Below are positions 26,058 to 34,861 of a stretch of DNA of 64,000 bases, in pieces. Source of the stretch: Candidatus Poribacteria bacterium. Its GTDB lineage: Bacteria > Poribacteria > WGA-4E > WGA-3G. The DNA lies in NCBI GenBank assembly GCA_022821725.1, contig JAJEDB010000043.1, forward strand, positions 79,900 through 143,899. Direction: 5' to 3'. The translations under genes and the position numbers were made by a program. Numbering within the stretch: position 1 is the stretch's first letter; each line of letters starts with the position of its first letter. The notes beneath the pieces were generated by a model. It was not told the origin of the DNA. It worked only from the letters and a program-made list of their open reading frames with translations, and made no database searches.

Positions 26058-26971
26058 ACTTTGAACCAAGTGCACCGATTGAAGTGCCACAAATTATATC
26101 TGAGGAGCAGATCCAGTTTTTTATCAATAACGGGTATCTAATTGTCCCAGATCTGCTTTCTCTGGATGAGGTAGAGGAATTGCGGCAGGATACTGTTACG
26201 CTTGCCAAAGGGGGATACCCGTGTGAAACCCTCCAACCGCTTCCTAAAGATTTGAGCGATGACGAGGCGATTGGACGTATCCTTTGCATTCATCAACCCC
26301 ATTTTGTCAGTCCAATTATTGAGAAGTACGTCAAGCACCCGAAGATCTGTGGCATCCTGAGTCAGATAACGGCTGCACATCTACCCCACTGGGACGGCAG
26401 CGTCAAGTGTATGCAGTCGATGCTCTTTGTAAAACCGCCCCATTTTCAAGGACAAGCATGGCATCAGGACGAATTTTATATCCCGACCCGCGATCGCTCC
26501 TTGATCGGTGCGTGGACGGCAATGGACGATGCCACCATAGAAAATGGATGTTTATGGGTACTTCCCGGCTCACACCGTCGAGGGTATCTCTATCCGCAGA
26601 GATACCATGAGAACCCAGATGAGTTCGATTTTGCCTGGGAGAGTTACGGGTTTGATGATGCAGCTGAGGTGCCCGTTGAAGTTACAACCGGGACATTGGT
26701 GTTTTTTAACGGGTATCTACTCCATCGCTCTCGTAAAAATCGTGGAGAGACATATCGCAGGGTTTTGGTGAACCATTATTGCAATTCATGGTCACTGTTA
26801 CCTTGGTCGATTCAAGACGGAGAACGTCCCGCAAGTGCGGATCGAAGATGTGTCATTCCGGTCTCTGGTGTCGATCCCTACGCATGGAAAGGCTATGATG
26901 ACCCACCGGAAAATGTCCACTTGCGAACCTGCAAAGCCGTTGATGAACTGGAGTCATTAGATGCAAGTTGA
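26054..26971 (+). CDS. Phytanoyl-CoA dioxygenase (PhyH) family protein
   Basis: 305 aa. Fe(II)/2-oxoglutarate oxygenase with H137-x-D139 (AWHQDEFYIPTRD), distal H224 (YLLHRSRKN) and R235 or R236. The stretch AMDDATIENGCLWVLPGSH (156-174) is strongly conserved in the family. It overlaps the next small gene by 11 bp. Substrate unknown; the closest pattern is the general PhyH group rather than human phytanoyl-CoA hydroxylase. Confidence 0.9.
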   Translation: MNFEPSAPIEVPQIISEEQIQFFINNGYLIVPDLLSLDEVEELRQDTVTLAKGGYPCETLQPLPKDLSDDEAIGRILCIHQPHFVSPIIEKYVKHPKICGILSQITAAHLPHWDGSVKCMQSMLFVKPPHFQGQAWHQDEFYIPTRDRSLIGAWTAMDDATIENGCLWVLPGSHRRGYLYPQRYHENPDEFDFAWESYGFDDAAEVPVEVTTGTLVFFNGYLLHRSRKNRGETYRRVLVNHYCNSWSLLPWSIQDGERPASADRRCVIPVSGVDPYAWKGYDDPPENVHLRTCKAVDELESLDAS

Positions 26972-27173
26972 AATTGAACGTTTTTCCGACCTTAGGCACG
27001 CGTTGGAAACGATGATGCAGCGGATTGAGGGAGGCGAAGATATAATGGAACAGTTAGATCAGATTAACGCACTCTCTCAAGAGCTCGCACCGACAGCCCC
27101 CAAGATGCTTCTGCACTATCTGGAGCGGAAGAGTTACACAAAAGCATTAGCATTTCTGGAAACCTTAGAATAA
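26961..27173 (+). CDS. Small hypothetical protein overlapping PhyH
   Basis: 70 aa, acidic and helical (QVEIERFSDLRHALETMMQR then IEGGEDIMEQLDQINALSQE), no family recognised. The ATG lies within the last codons of the PhyH gene in another frame, an 11-bp overlap that suggests translational coupling. The composition looks coding. It may be a small partner or regulator of the oxygenase; that is only a guess from position. Confidence 0.55.
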   Translation: MQVEIERFSDLRHALETMMQRIEGGEDIMEQLDQINALSQELAPTAPKMLLHYLERKSYTKALAFLETLE

Positions 27174-27180
27174 CTCATAT

Positions 27181-27270
27181 AGGACTTACGCACTCTCCCG
27201 GTAGGTGCGGTTTCTAACCGCACCGAATCCCGTGAAAATAGGTGAAATTTGGTCATTTTGCGTAAGTCCT
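27181..27270. mobile_element. R2: 90-bp MITE-like element, copy 2
   Basis: Same 12-bp ends (AGGACTTACGCA, TGCGTAAGTCCT) and central palindrome as the copy at 16304-16393, inserted in the opposite sense, and again exactly 90 bp. It begins 7 bp after the stop of the 70-aa gene and ends 22 bp before rph. Confidence 0.85.
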
Positions 27271-27292
27271 GTCATAAATAGGAAAGAAAAAT

Positions 27293-28048
27293 ATGGTAAG
27301 AGAGGATGGACGCACCCCCGATGAGCTGCGTCCTGTCACAATCAAACGGCACTATATCAAACATGCCGAAGGTTCTGTTCTCGTGGCAACCGGAGACACC
27401 CGTGTTATATGCACTGCCTCTGTGATTGACCAACAGCCGCGTTTTATGCGTGATCAGCGTATCAGAAAAAAGGGATGGGTGACAGCAGAATATTCCATGT
27501 TACCCCGCTCCACTTCCGAACGGATGCAACGTGAGACGAGCCGGGGTGTCGGTGGGAGAACACAAGAGATCCAACGTCTTATCGGTCGTTCCTTACGTGC
27601 TGCTGTAGATTTGCGCGCCTTGGAAGAGCGGACAGTTTGGGTGGATTGTGATGTTATTCAGGCGGATGGTGGAACACGCACTGCTGCCATTACGGGTGCC
27701 TTCATTGCGCTCTGGGATGCCTGTCAAGGACTTATTAAAAGGAAAAGAATCAAAAATTTTCCGATTATCGACAACATTGCCGCGACAAGCGTCGGACTGA
27801 TCGATGGTCAACCGATGTTAGACCTCTGCTATACGGAAGACTCAACAGCAGATGTTGATATGAACATTGTGATGACAGGGAGCGGAAAATTTATAGAGAT
27901 ACAAGGCACCGCAGAGGAAAAACCCTTTTCGCGTACCGAGTATGACCAAATGCTGGATCTCGCCGTTGGCGGTATACAACAACTTGTCCGACTCCAGAAT
28001 CGGATTATGTTGGAGAATTTAGATGAAGCTCATATTGGCGACGCGTAA
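27293..28048 (+). CDS. rph: Ribonuclease PH
   Basis: 251 aa. Phosphorolytic 3'-5' exoribonuclease for tRNA 3' ends. Typical segments: [64 protein letters not shown] with the phosphate-binding Arg residues, [20 protein letters not shown] and the C-terminal [13 protein letters not shown]. Length is normal for the family. Its last 26 bp overlap rdgB, a common arrangement implying coupled translation. Confidence 0.95.
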   Translation: MVREDGRTPDELRPVTIKRHYIKHAEGSVLVATGDTRVICTASVIDQQPRFMRDQRIRKKGWVTAEYSMLPRSTSERMQRETSRGVGGRTQEIQRLIGRSLRAAVDLRALEERTVWVDCDVIQADGGTRTAAITGAFIALWDACQGLIKRKRIKNFPIIDNIAATSVGLIDGQPMLDLCYTEDSTADVDMNIVMTGSGKFIEIQGTAEEKPFSRTEYDQMLDLAVGGIQQLVRLQNRIMLENLDEAHIGDA

Positions 28049-28610
28049 TCAAGGTAAAGTCCGAGAACTCACAAACATGCTTTACGGTGAAGCGAGTTCC
28101 ACACAACAGATCGAAGTTATCTCTTTGGAAAATTATCCAGATGCCCCAGAGGTGATTGAGGATGGCAAGACGTATGCGGAGAATGCCGTTAAGAAGGCAT
28201 CTGTTATCGCTGCGTATACATCCCATCTCACCCTCGCTGACGATGCGGGACTGGAGGTAGATGCGCTCGAGGGCGCGCCAGGCATTAACTCGAAACGCTG
28301 GGCGGGTGAAAACGCAACGGATGAGACCCGGATCGCGAAACTCCTTGAGGCCCTTGAAGGTGCTCCCAATCGGCGGGCGCGGTTCATCGCTGCGATTGCG
28401 GTGGTCCATCCGAATTCCAACCCCGAAGTGGTTCTCGGTGTTTGCGAGGGACACATCAGGCATGATCCTGTGGGAGAGAGCGGTTTCGGCTATGATCCCG
28501 TGTTTGTACCTGATGGTTATCATCAGACTTTCGCAGAATTAGGAGAAGAAATAAAAAACCGGATTAGTCACAGAGCCAAGGCGTTGGAACAAGCAATCGC
28601 CTTGCTTTGA
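28023..28610 (+). CDS. rdgB: XTP/dITP diphosphatase (RdgB/HAM1)
   Basis: 195 aa. House-cleaning pyrophosphatase removing XTP, dITP and ITP. Signature parts: [15 protein letters not shown] at the N-terminus, [12 protein letters not shown] with the catalytic Asp, and the [13 protein letters not shown] loop, then ISHRAKAL at the end. Overlaps rph by 26 bp in another frame. Confidence 0.95.
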   Translation: MKLILATRNQGKVRELTNMLYGEASSTQQIEVISLENYPDAPEVIEDGKTYAENAVKKASVIAAYTSHLTLADDAGLEVDALEGAPGINSKRWAGENATDETRIAKLLEALEGAPNRRARFIAAIAVVHPNSNPEVVLGVCEGHIRHDPVGESGFGYDPVFVPDGYHQTFAELGEEIKNRISHRAKALEQAIALL

Positions 28611-28803
28611 GTATTATTAAAAGAGTGGAAATCACGATCTGCGAAAGTATCAAATCGTAAGATATTCCGCAGACTTAACTTTAGATATCATGTATCTGAA
28701 AAGATACAATAGGAATATATATCTTTACAATTCACATTATTTTACAAGAAGGCAGGCTTTCGGCACCATGTTGAAGCATGGCGTTCTCAGCCTGAAGAAT
28801 TTG

Positions 28804-29361
28804 ATGGCAGCACTTAACGATTTACGCAACGGGTTGGTTATCCGACTCAATGATACCATTTATACCATAGTCAACTGTGAGCATGTCAAGCCGGGGAAAG
28901 GTGGTGCCTTCGCGCGCACCAAAATCAAACGCGTTTCCGACGGCGCCGTCTTGGACAGGACGTTTCGTTCGAATGAAAATGTCGAAACCGTCAGACTCAT
29001 GGATCACCAGATGCAGTATATGTACCGAGATGGAGAGGCATTGTGGTTTATGGATAACGAGACATTTGAACAACACACACTCCCTGTAGAGCTCATAGGA
29101 GATGATTTGAAGTTTCTAAGAGAGGGTGAAACGGTCACGGTTAAAATGGAAGGGGTAGTCCCCCTTGCCGTTGAACTTCCGAACTTTGTTGAACTTCAGA
29201 TCGTTGAGACCGACCCAGGATTACGAGGCGATACTGTCAGTGGCGGTTCAAAGCGTGCCACGCTGGAGACGGGCGGTGTTGTGAATGTTCCTTTGTTCGT
29301 TCAGAACGAAACGCGTATCAAAGTTGACACGCGCACCGGCAAATACGTAGAAAGGATATAG
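28804..29361 (+). CDS. efp: Translation elongation factor P
   Basis: 185 aa. EF-P relieves stalling at proline stretches. The KOW-like N-domain carries the modifiable Lys at position 32 in KPGKGGAF, followed by TKIKRVSDGAVLDRTF, then two OB folds and the C-terminal signature region KVDTRTGKYVERI. Start chosen at the ATG giving MAALNDLRNG, which aligns with normal EF-P N-termini; longer in-frame readings begin too early. The ribosome-binding site is weak (GAAG). The 190 bp upstream hold no gene; I see only short inverted repeats (CAGGCT / AGCCTG). Next to accB and accC, a common linkage. Confidence 0.92.
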   Translation: MAALNDLRNGLVIRLNDTIYTIVNCEHVKPGKGGAFARTKIKRVSDGAVLDRTFRSNENVETVRLMDHQMQYMYRDGEALWFMDNETFEQHTLPVELIGDDLKFLREGETVTVKMEGVVPLAVELPNFVELQIVETDPGLRGDTVSGGSKRATLETGGVVNVPLFVQNETRIKVDTRTGKYVERI

Positions 29362-29366
29362 TAGTT

Positions 29367-29399
29367 GTCGGTGCTTGTTGCTACACAACCCGCACCGAC
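29367..29399 (+). promoter_or_regulatory. Hairpin between efp and accB
   Basis: GTCGGTGC / GCACCGAC 8-bp stem with an inner TTGT/ACAA pairing, 5 nt after the efp stop and 18 nt before the accB ATG. No T-run. A related hairpin sequence follows the PP2C gene. It may be an mRNA processing or attenuation structure. Confidence 0.45.
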
Positions 29400-29416
29400 C
29401 CCTATTAAAAAAAGAA

Positions 29417-29938
29417 ATGCGTCAAAACAGATCCAATGATAAATCCGAATCTGCTGAACAAAACAACGATGATCTCTTAGAAATTGTTGAACAGTTGGCA
29501 GAAATTCTTGTCCGCACTGACCTTTCGGGAGTCCGCGTCCTCCGGGACAACGAGTTTGAGATAGAGGTTTCCAGACATCGCGGGAATCCCGGCGTATATG
29601 AACAATCCTCACCACGCCCTGCAGAGACGAACGGGGCAGTAGGTGCACCTCAGGTTCCTGTAGAGACCCCTGATGCTGAAGGTGCTGCGCAGGCACATAA
29701 CGCCTTCATTAGTGCGCCTATGCCTTCGCGCTTCTACCGCTCCCCTGCACCTGACGAACCGGCCTTTGTAAAAGTTGGGGATATAGTTGCAACGGGTGAA
29801 CCCGTTGCCGTCCTTGAAGTCATGAAAACTTACAATCCCGTGGAAGCTCCATTTAACTGTGAGATTTTAGAGATTCTCGCTGAAGATGGTGAGGCAGTTG
29901 AATATGCACAACCGCTGTTCCGAGTGAAGCAGACATAG
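29417..29938 (+). CDS. accB: Biotin carboxyl carrier protein of acetyl-CoA carboxylase
   Basis: 173 aa from ATG 29417; the in-frame reading from 29375 lies over the hairpin. N-terminal helical part (LLEIVEQLAEILVRTDLSGV), a Pro/Ala/Glu-rich linker (about 60-95), then the biotinyl domain with MPSRFYRSPAPDEPAFVKVG and the biotin site EVMKT at K137. The Lys context differs slightly from the usual EAMKM but keeps the MK pair. Carries carboxybiotin between AccC and the carboxyltransferase. accC follows. Confidence 0.92.
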   Translation: MRQNRSNDKSESAEQNNDDLLEIVEQLAEILVRTDLSGVRVLRDNEFEIEVSRHRGNPGVYEQSSPRPAETNGAVGAPQVPVETPDAEGAAQAHNAFISAPMPSRFYRSPAPDEPAFVKVGDIVATGEPVAVLEVMKTYNPVEAPFNCEILEILAEDGEAVEYAQPLFRVKQT

Positions 29939-29940
29939 GA

Positions 29941-29960
29941 ATAGTTATCGGTTATCAGTT
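29941..29960 (+). repeat. Short GTTATCGGTTATCAGTT-type repeat
   Basis: ATAGTTATCGGTTATCAGTT right after the accB stop. Related to 22541-22560 and to the inverted form at 14788-14809. Confidence 0.5.
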
Positions 29961-30075
29961 TTAACTATCAACTCGCCCCCGTTATAAGTGTTAAAGCACG
30001 ACTTGATGGTTAAGGTTATCGGCCAAGAGGTTTTTGTTAAACGATACCCTCTTACCCGAAAACCGACTACCGAAA

Positions 30076-30099
30076 GGATTTTTTCTGTAGAAAAAATCC
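30076..30099 (+). promoter_or_regulatory. Perfect 10-bp hairpin in the accC leader
   Basis: GGATTTTTTC-TGTA-GAAAAAATCC, ending 21 nt before the accC ATG. It begins within the only Shine-Dalgarno-like sequence present (AAAGGA at 30073-30078), so folding would hide that sequence. Regulatory role is inferred. Confidence 0.5.
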
Positions 30100-30120
30100 G
30101 AACCGAAAACCATAAAAAAC

Positions 30121-31479
30121 ATGATAAAAAAAATACTGATAGCAAATCGCGGTGAGATTGCTGTCCGCATCATCCGTGCTTGCAAAGACATGGGGATTAA
30201 AACAGTAGCGATATACTCAACCGCCGATGAAAACGCACTACACGTTAAATACGCAGACGAAGCCATCTGTATCGGTCCACCCCCCTCAACTGAGAGTTAT
30301 CTCAAATACTCGAATATTATCACTGTTGCGGACTATGCGAATGTCAACGCAATCCACCCTGGCGTGGGTTTCCTCGCTGAGGACGCGCAATTTGCGGAAA
30401 TTTGTGAGGCGCATCAGATACAGTTTATTGGCCCCTCCATCGCAGACATCACTACGATGGGTGATAAAGTGAAGGCACGTGAAACTGTCGCAAAAGCCGG
30501 ACTTAAACTGATACCCGGGAGTCAGCGGGGTAGGCGGAAAAACAACAAAAAAGGAACAGTTGACACCGCCGAGGAGGCCGCGCAGCTCGCCGAGAAAATC
30601 GGATACCCTGTCGGGATCAAAGCCGTGGCAGGTGGAGGCGGTCGAGGCATCCGAATCGCCGAAAATCAGCCGAGTCTCCTTAACCTTTTTCACACTGCGA
30701 AAGCAGAGGGTGAAGCGGCTTTTGGGAATGGGGACGTTTACATTGAAAAATGGATCGAGGAAGCACGACATATTGAAGTCCAAATTCTCGGCGACACCCA
30801 CGGCAACGTTGTCCACTTCGGTGAACGGGAGTGCTCTATCCAGCGTAAACAACAGAAACTCTTGGAAGAAGCCCCCGCTGCCTCAATTCCACCGAAACTT
30901 CGCAACGATATCTGTAAAGCCGCCGCAAAAGCCGCAAAAGCGATCGGCTACACGAACGCTGGCACCATTGAGTTTGTTGTGGATAAAGACGATAATTTCT
31001 ATTTCTTGGAAATGAACACACGCATCCAAGTCGAGCATACTGTCACTGAGAGTATCACGGGCATTGACCTCATCAAAGAACAGATTCGACTCGCGATGGG
31101 AGAGCAACTCGGATATAACCAATCTGATATTCAAATCCAAGGACACGCGATTGAATGCAGAATTAACGCCGAAGATCCAGCAAATCAGTTCATGCCTTCA
31201 CCGGGTCTTGTCACAGCTTACGATCCTCCGGGCGGCATCGGCATCCGGGTTGATGGGTACCTCTACACCGGGTACACTGTTCCATCGCACTACGATTCAC
31301 TCGTGGCGAAACTCATCGCAATGGGTAGGGATCGAGAAGAGGCGATTGCGCGGTTGAAACGCGCCTTGTCTGAGTTCAAAATTGAAGGTATTAAGACCAC
31401 GATTCCGCTCTTCCAGAATATCCTTAACGATGAACGCTTTCTTAGCGGAACCATTTTTACGAATTTCTTAGAAACATAA
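30121..31479 (+). CDS. accC: Acetyl-CoA carboxylase, biotin carboxylase subunit
   Basis: 452 aa. ATP-grasp enzyme that carboxylates the biotin on AccB. Motifs: ILIANRGEIAVRIIRACKDM, IHPGVGFLAEDA, the ATP loop VAGGGGRGIR, EMNTRIQVEHTVTE and ATKLI-like VAKLIAMGRDREEAI. A short basic insert (GRRKNNKKG near residue 138-146) is absent from the usual sequence, and YPVGIKA has Gly where Ile or Val is usual. Otherwise complete. accB lies 180 bp upstream; that gap holds a short repeat and the hairpin. Confidence 0.95.
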   Translation: MIKKILIANRGEIAVRIIRACKDMGIKTVAIYSTADENALHVKYADEAICIGPPPSTESYLKYSNIITVADYANVNAIHPGVGFLAEDAQFAEICEAHQIQFIGPSIADITTMGDKVKARETVAKAGLKLIPGSQRGRRKNNKKGTVDTAEEAAQLAEKIGYPVGIKAVAGGGGRGIRIAENQPSLLNLFHTAKAEGEAAFGNGDVYIEKWIEEARHIEVQILGDTHGNVVHFGERECSIQRKQQKLLEEAPAASIPPKLRNDICKAAAKAAKAIGYTNAGTIEFVVDKDDNFYFLEMNTRIQVEHTVTESITGIDLIKEQIRLAMGEQLGYNQSDIQIQGHAIECRINAEDPANQFMPSPGLVTAYDPPGGIGIRVDGYLYTGYTVPSHYDSLVAKLIAMGRDREEAIARLKRALSEFKIEGIKTTIPLFQNILNDERFLSGTIFTNFLET

Positions 31480-31568
31480 TTTTTAAATGTTCGCGAGGCG
31501 TTAAAGCATGCGATGTGTTTAATAACGGTTTTGGCTTAAGAATCGCCTGCTCCGTTGTTGCAGGCTTG
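31477..31568 (-). repeat. R1 composite repeat, degenerate copy m
   Basis: TAATTTTTAAATGTTCGCGAGG at the accC stop, then GCCTGCTCCGTTGTTGCAGGC with the hairpin block well kept. The CTTGCGG core has decayed. Confidence 0.55.
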
Positions 31569-31616
31569 CCTCCTTTTCTGAAACCCCAGACTGAAAACTA
31601 AAAATTAAAAACTGAT

Positions 31617-33266
31617 ATGCGTTTTTTCTTCCTCACGCTTGCGATAGTTGTATTAACATCTACGACGTTACAGGCGGTTACATTTGTCGATGTCACGAAC
31701 GAAGCCGGTATCCGTTTTCAGCATTCAAGCGGAACCCGTTCCAGTCTGCTCCCAGAAGATATGGGTTCGGGTGCGGGCTTCGCCGATATAGACAACGATG
31801 GAGATATCGACCTCTACATCGTCAATATCCCCGGTCCCTTTACACAGGATGGAAACAGTCATAAAGGGAACGCCAATGCCCTCTATCTTAACAACGGCGA
31901 CGGCACATTTACGGACATTACGCGTGCTGCAGGTGTTGGACATCAAGGATTTGGCATGGGGTGCGTTTTCGCAGATTACGACGGTGATGCCGACCTTGAT
32001 CTTTACCTAACTAACTATGGTGAGAATATCCTTTATCGGAACAATGGAAATGCCACCTTTACCGATGTGACGGACGCTGCTGGTGTTGGATGCGAACTGT
32101 GGAGCACTGGTGCCGCCTTTGCGGATGTAGACGGCGACACTGATTTGGACCTCTACGTTTGCAACTATGTCACATACAACTTAGAAGAGTTGGAACAGAT
32201 GAAGGAGGAGTCCCTACAATCAGGGAAACCTGTACCCAGTGCCTTGAACCCGCATGTTTTTGAACCACAAGATAACGTCTTCTATCGTAACGACGGGGAC
32301 GGCACTTTTACGGATGCAACCGCTGAAACGGGCATCGCGGGAGAAGGCGGTAGAAGCATGCAAGCCCTCTTTAGCGACTTTGATAACGATAACGATCTGG
32401 ACCTTTACGTCGCTAATGATACCACCACGAACCATATCTATCGCAACGATGGCAGTGGAAACTTTACGGATGTCAGCACTGAGTCGTGGGCAGCGGATTT
32501 CCGCGGTTCTATGGGACTCACGGCTGGGGATTACGATGCCGATGGGGATATCGATCTCTTTATGAGCCATTGGGTGGACGAAGAAAACGCCCTCTATAGG
32601 AATTTATTCGCAGAGGATGGTGCCACTGGACAGATCAGATTCGTAGATGAATCGTATACTTCCCTGCTTGCTGAAGAGAGCATTAAACAGATCGGGTGGG
32701 GCACGACCCTTTTCGACTACGACAACGATGGGGATTTGGATATTTTTGTGACCAACGGCAGCACTTTCCAGGAACTAAAACGTCCAGAGGTGCTTATCCC
32801 GCAGCCTGATATGTTGTTCCGAAACAATGGAGACGAGACGTTCACCAATGTGAGTCAAGAGGCAGGCATCGCGGCGCTCCCTATCCGAGTCGGTCGCGGT
32901 GCAGCGTTTGGAGACTATGATAATGATGGCGATGTCGATATTTTTATCGTCAACAACCATGCTCCACCGACACTGTTGCGGAATGAGGGGGGAAATCGTA
33001 GCAATTGGGTGTATGTCAAACTTGTGGGAGCGAGTGCGAATCGAGATGCCATCGGCGCGAAAATTCAGGTGAAAACGGCGGATCAGACGCAGGTCCGAGA
33101 GATTTATGCCGGTGAGAGTTACATGTCCGCTAACAGTTTCGTCGCCGAATTCGGCGTGGGAGATGCGACACAGATTGAGACCTTACAAGTTACATGGCAG
33201 AACGGAGAAACGCAGAAACTTCATAACGTCCCAGCAAACCAGCGAATCCGTATAACACAAGAATAG
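31617..33266 (+). CDS. Secreted FG-GAP/VCBS repeat protein with ASPIC/UnbV domain (CRTAC1-like)
   Basis: 549 aa. Signal peptide at 1-20. Then about seven FG-GAP/VCBS-type repeats with calcium-loop motifs such as ADIDNDGDIDLYI, ADYDGDADLDLYL and GDYDNDGDVDIFI, each followed by LYRNNGDGTFTDV-type strands, folding as a beta-propeller. The C-terminal ASPIC/UnbV domain (about 450-549) has NRDAIGAKIQVKT and YMSANSFVAEFGVGDATQIE. Function unknown; an extracellular Ca-binding adhesion or scaffolding role is usual for the family. Confidence 0.88.
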   Translation: MRFFFLTLAIVVLTSTTLQAVTFVDVTNEAGIRFQHSSGTRSSLLPEDMGSGAGFADIDNDGDIDLYIVNIPGPFTQDGNSHKGNANALYLNNGDGTFTDITRAAGVGHQGFGMGCVFADYDGDADLDLYLTNYGENILYRNNGNATFTDVTDAAGVGCELWSTGAAFADVDGDTDLDLYVCNYVTYNLEELEQMKEESLQSGKPVPSALNPHVFEPQDNVFYRNDGDGTFTDATAETGIAGEGGRSMQALFSDFDNDNDLDLYVANDTTTNHIYRNDGSGNFTDVSTESWAADFRGSMGLTAGDYDADGDIDLFMSHWVDEENALYRNLFAEDGATGQIRFVDESYTSLLAEESIKQIGWGTTLFDYDNDGDLDIFVTNGSTFQELKRPEVLIPQPDMLFRNNGDETFTNVSQEAGIAALPIRVGRGAAFGDYDNDGDVDIFIVNNHAPPTLLRNEGGNRSNWVYVKLVGASANRDAIGAKIQVKTADQTQVREIYAGESYMSANSFVAEFGVGDATQIETLQVTWQNGETQKLHNVPANQRIRITQE

Positions 33267-33301
33267 CCGTCAGCCACCCGAAAGCATAAGAGAAAGTTCG
33301 C

Positions 33302-33378
33302 AAGTGTACTGAAGTGTACTAAAGTTGAAAATAGACTTCTTGCTACTTTACAGACTTTAGAAACACTTTACAGACTTT
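33302..33378 (+). repeat. Short direct repeats before the TPR/PD40 gene
   Basis: AAGTGTACT occurs twice 10 bp apart, and ACTTTACAGACTTT occurs at 33345-33358 and 33365-33378. No function seen. Confidence 0.5.
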
Positions 33379-33412
33379 GCAACTTCTGAAAGTCAATAAC
33401 GAAGGATGCCAA

Positions 33413-34807
33413 ATGAACATCCGTTGCTATCTATTCATTCCTATACTCTTAATCCTGCTTGCGTGCGGAGGGGATTCCACGATTGAGCGCGGCAAAGCCT
33501 TTCTTCAAACAGGCGACACTACGTCTGCCATTCAGCAGTTTCAGGCAGCACTGCAGCAGGATCCTTCCAACGCCGAGGCTTATTATCAACTCGGTTTGGC
33601 GTATGAAGGCTTAGGAGATGCTACGCAAGCCGTCAATGCATTCAGAAATGCAACAAGATTGGCACCGAAACGTGCAGAAATAACACTCGCCCTCGGGCGC
33701 GTCTACTGGCACAGCGGTAACCGTTCCGTTGCCCTCACCGAATTTCAGAGGCTGCTGAGCGGCTCCCCAAAAAAGGAAATCCTCCTTCAGATCGCAGGTC
33801 TCACAGGGGATGCCTACCACGTCCAGCGGATTCGCACTGAAGGCAGCGACGACTATGAGCAGACCTTTACTGAAAAAGGGAATATGATGACGTTTACTGC
33901 AAAGTATACCGACGATTATAGTCCCGCAATTTCACCCGATGGAAAATGGCTTGCTTTCGCTTCAAATCGTCTCGAGAACGCTGAGTTGTATCTCATGGAT
34001 CTCACGACTCGCACGCTACAGCAGCTCACGCATACCGATGAACTCGATGAATACATGCCTGCTTTTTCACCCGATGGTAAATCCATCGCCTTCGTTTCTG
34101 AGCGCACCCGTGGCGGGATGATGCTCCCATCTGTCCAGGCGAGTGGTTCCGATCCGAGGACTGCGACGATCTACCTCATGGATGTCGATGGAAGAAACCA
34201 ACGTCCACTCATTGATATAGAGGGCGCGCAACGCGCCCCTGTCTTTTCACCGGATGGGCAAAAAATCGCCTTTGAATCCAAAGCACCGACGCAGGAAACC
34301 GCAAGTGGACCTGGGAGCACCGAGAACAACGCCACGTTAGAAATCTACGTCATTCATATCGATGGCACTCACAAGAAGCAACTAACGCATAACGATGTGG
34401 ACGATGGGCATCCAACGTGGGCGCCCAATGGAAAGCAGATCGCTTTTACCGGAATGGTGGACGACATCTACCAACTTTTCAGTGTCAATGCCGGAGGTGG
34501 CACGGTAAAGCAGTTAACTTTTGAGAACGCGAGCCATTACCACCCGACCTTCAGTCCAGATGGCAAACGGATTCTCTATGTCTCGAACGCGCATAACCGT
34601 TATACGCTCTGGACGATGAAGGCAGACGGCACACACAAAACGCAACTCACAAACCACATCGGTGCCCATTTTGAACCGAGCCTCTCAAAGGACGGAAAAA
34701 CGCTCGTATTTAGTTCCGATCGTTCTGATCACATGCGGATCTATCTCATGGATTTGACAAAACCCATCCAAATACAGGCGCTGAAGGCAAGGCTGGCAGA
34801 TTTGTAG
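33413..34807 (+). CDS. Lipoprotein with TPR repeats and PD40 (TolB-like) propeller
   Basis: 464 aa from ATG 33413, with AAGGA 7 nt upstream. Lipoprotein signal with lipobox LLAC at C18. Residues about 27-120 hold TPR units (AEAYYQLGLAYEGLGDATQA and the following repeat). From about 165 on come six PD40/WD40-like beta-propeller units of the form ISPDGKWLAFASNR, each with D-x-x-G-K. Predicted to sit on the outer membrane or periplasmic face as a scaffold. It precedes another TPR lipoprotein by 54 bp. Confidence 0.85.
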   Translation: MNIRCYLFIPILLILLACGGDSTIERGKAFLQTGDTTSAIQQFQAALQQDPSNAEAYYQLGLAYEGLGDATQAVNAFRNATRLAPKRAEITLALGRVYWHSGNRSVALTEFQRLLSGSPKKEILLQIAGLTGDAYHVQRIRTEGSDDYEQTFTEKGNMMTFTAKYTDDYSPAISPDGKWLAFASNRLENAELYLMDLTTRTLQQLTHTDELDEYMPAFSPDGKSIAFVSERTRGGMMLPSVQASGSDPRTATIYLMDVDGRNQRPLIDIEGAQRAPVFSPDGQKIAFESKAPTQETASGPGSTENNATLEIYVIHIDGTHKKQLTHNDVDDGHPTWAPNGKQIAFTGMVDDIYQLFSVNAGGGTVKQLTFENASHYHPTFSPDGKRILYVSNAHNRYTLWTMKADGTHKTQLTNHIGAHFEPSLSKDGKTLVFSSDRSDHMRIYLMDLTKPIQIQALKARLADL

Positions 34808-34861
34808 CCGTGCCCTCCCTAACCACCCTGTAAACCCTAATTCAGAAAACAAAAAACAGAT

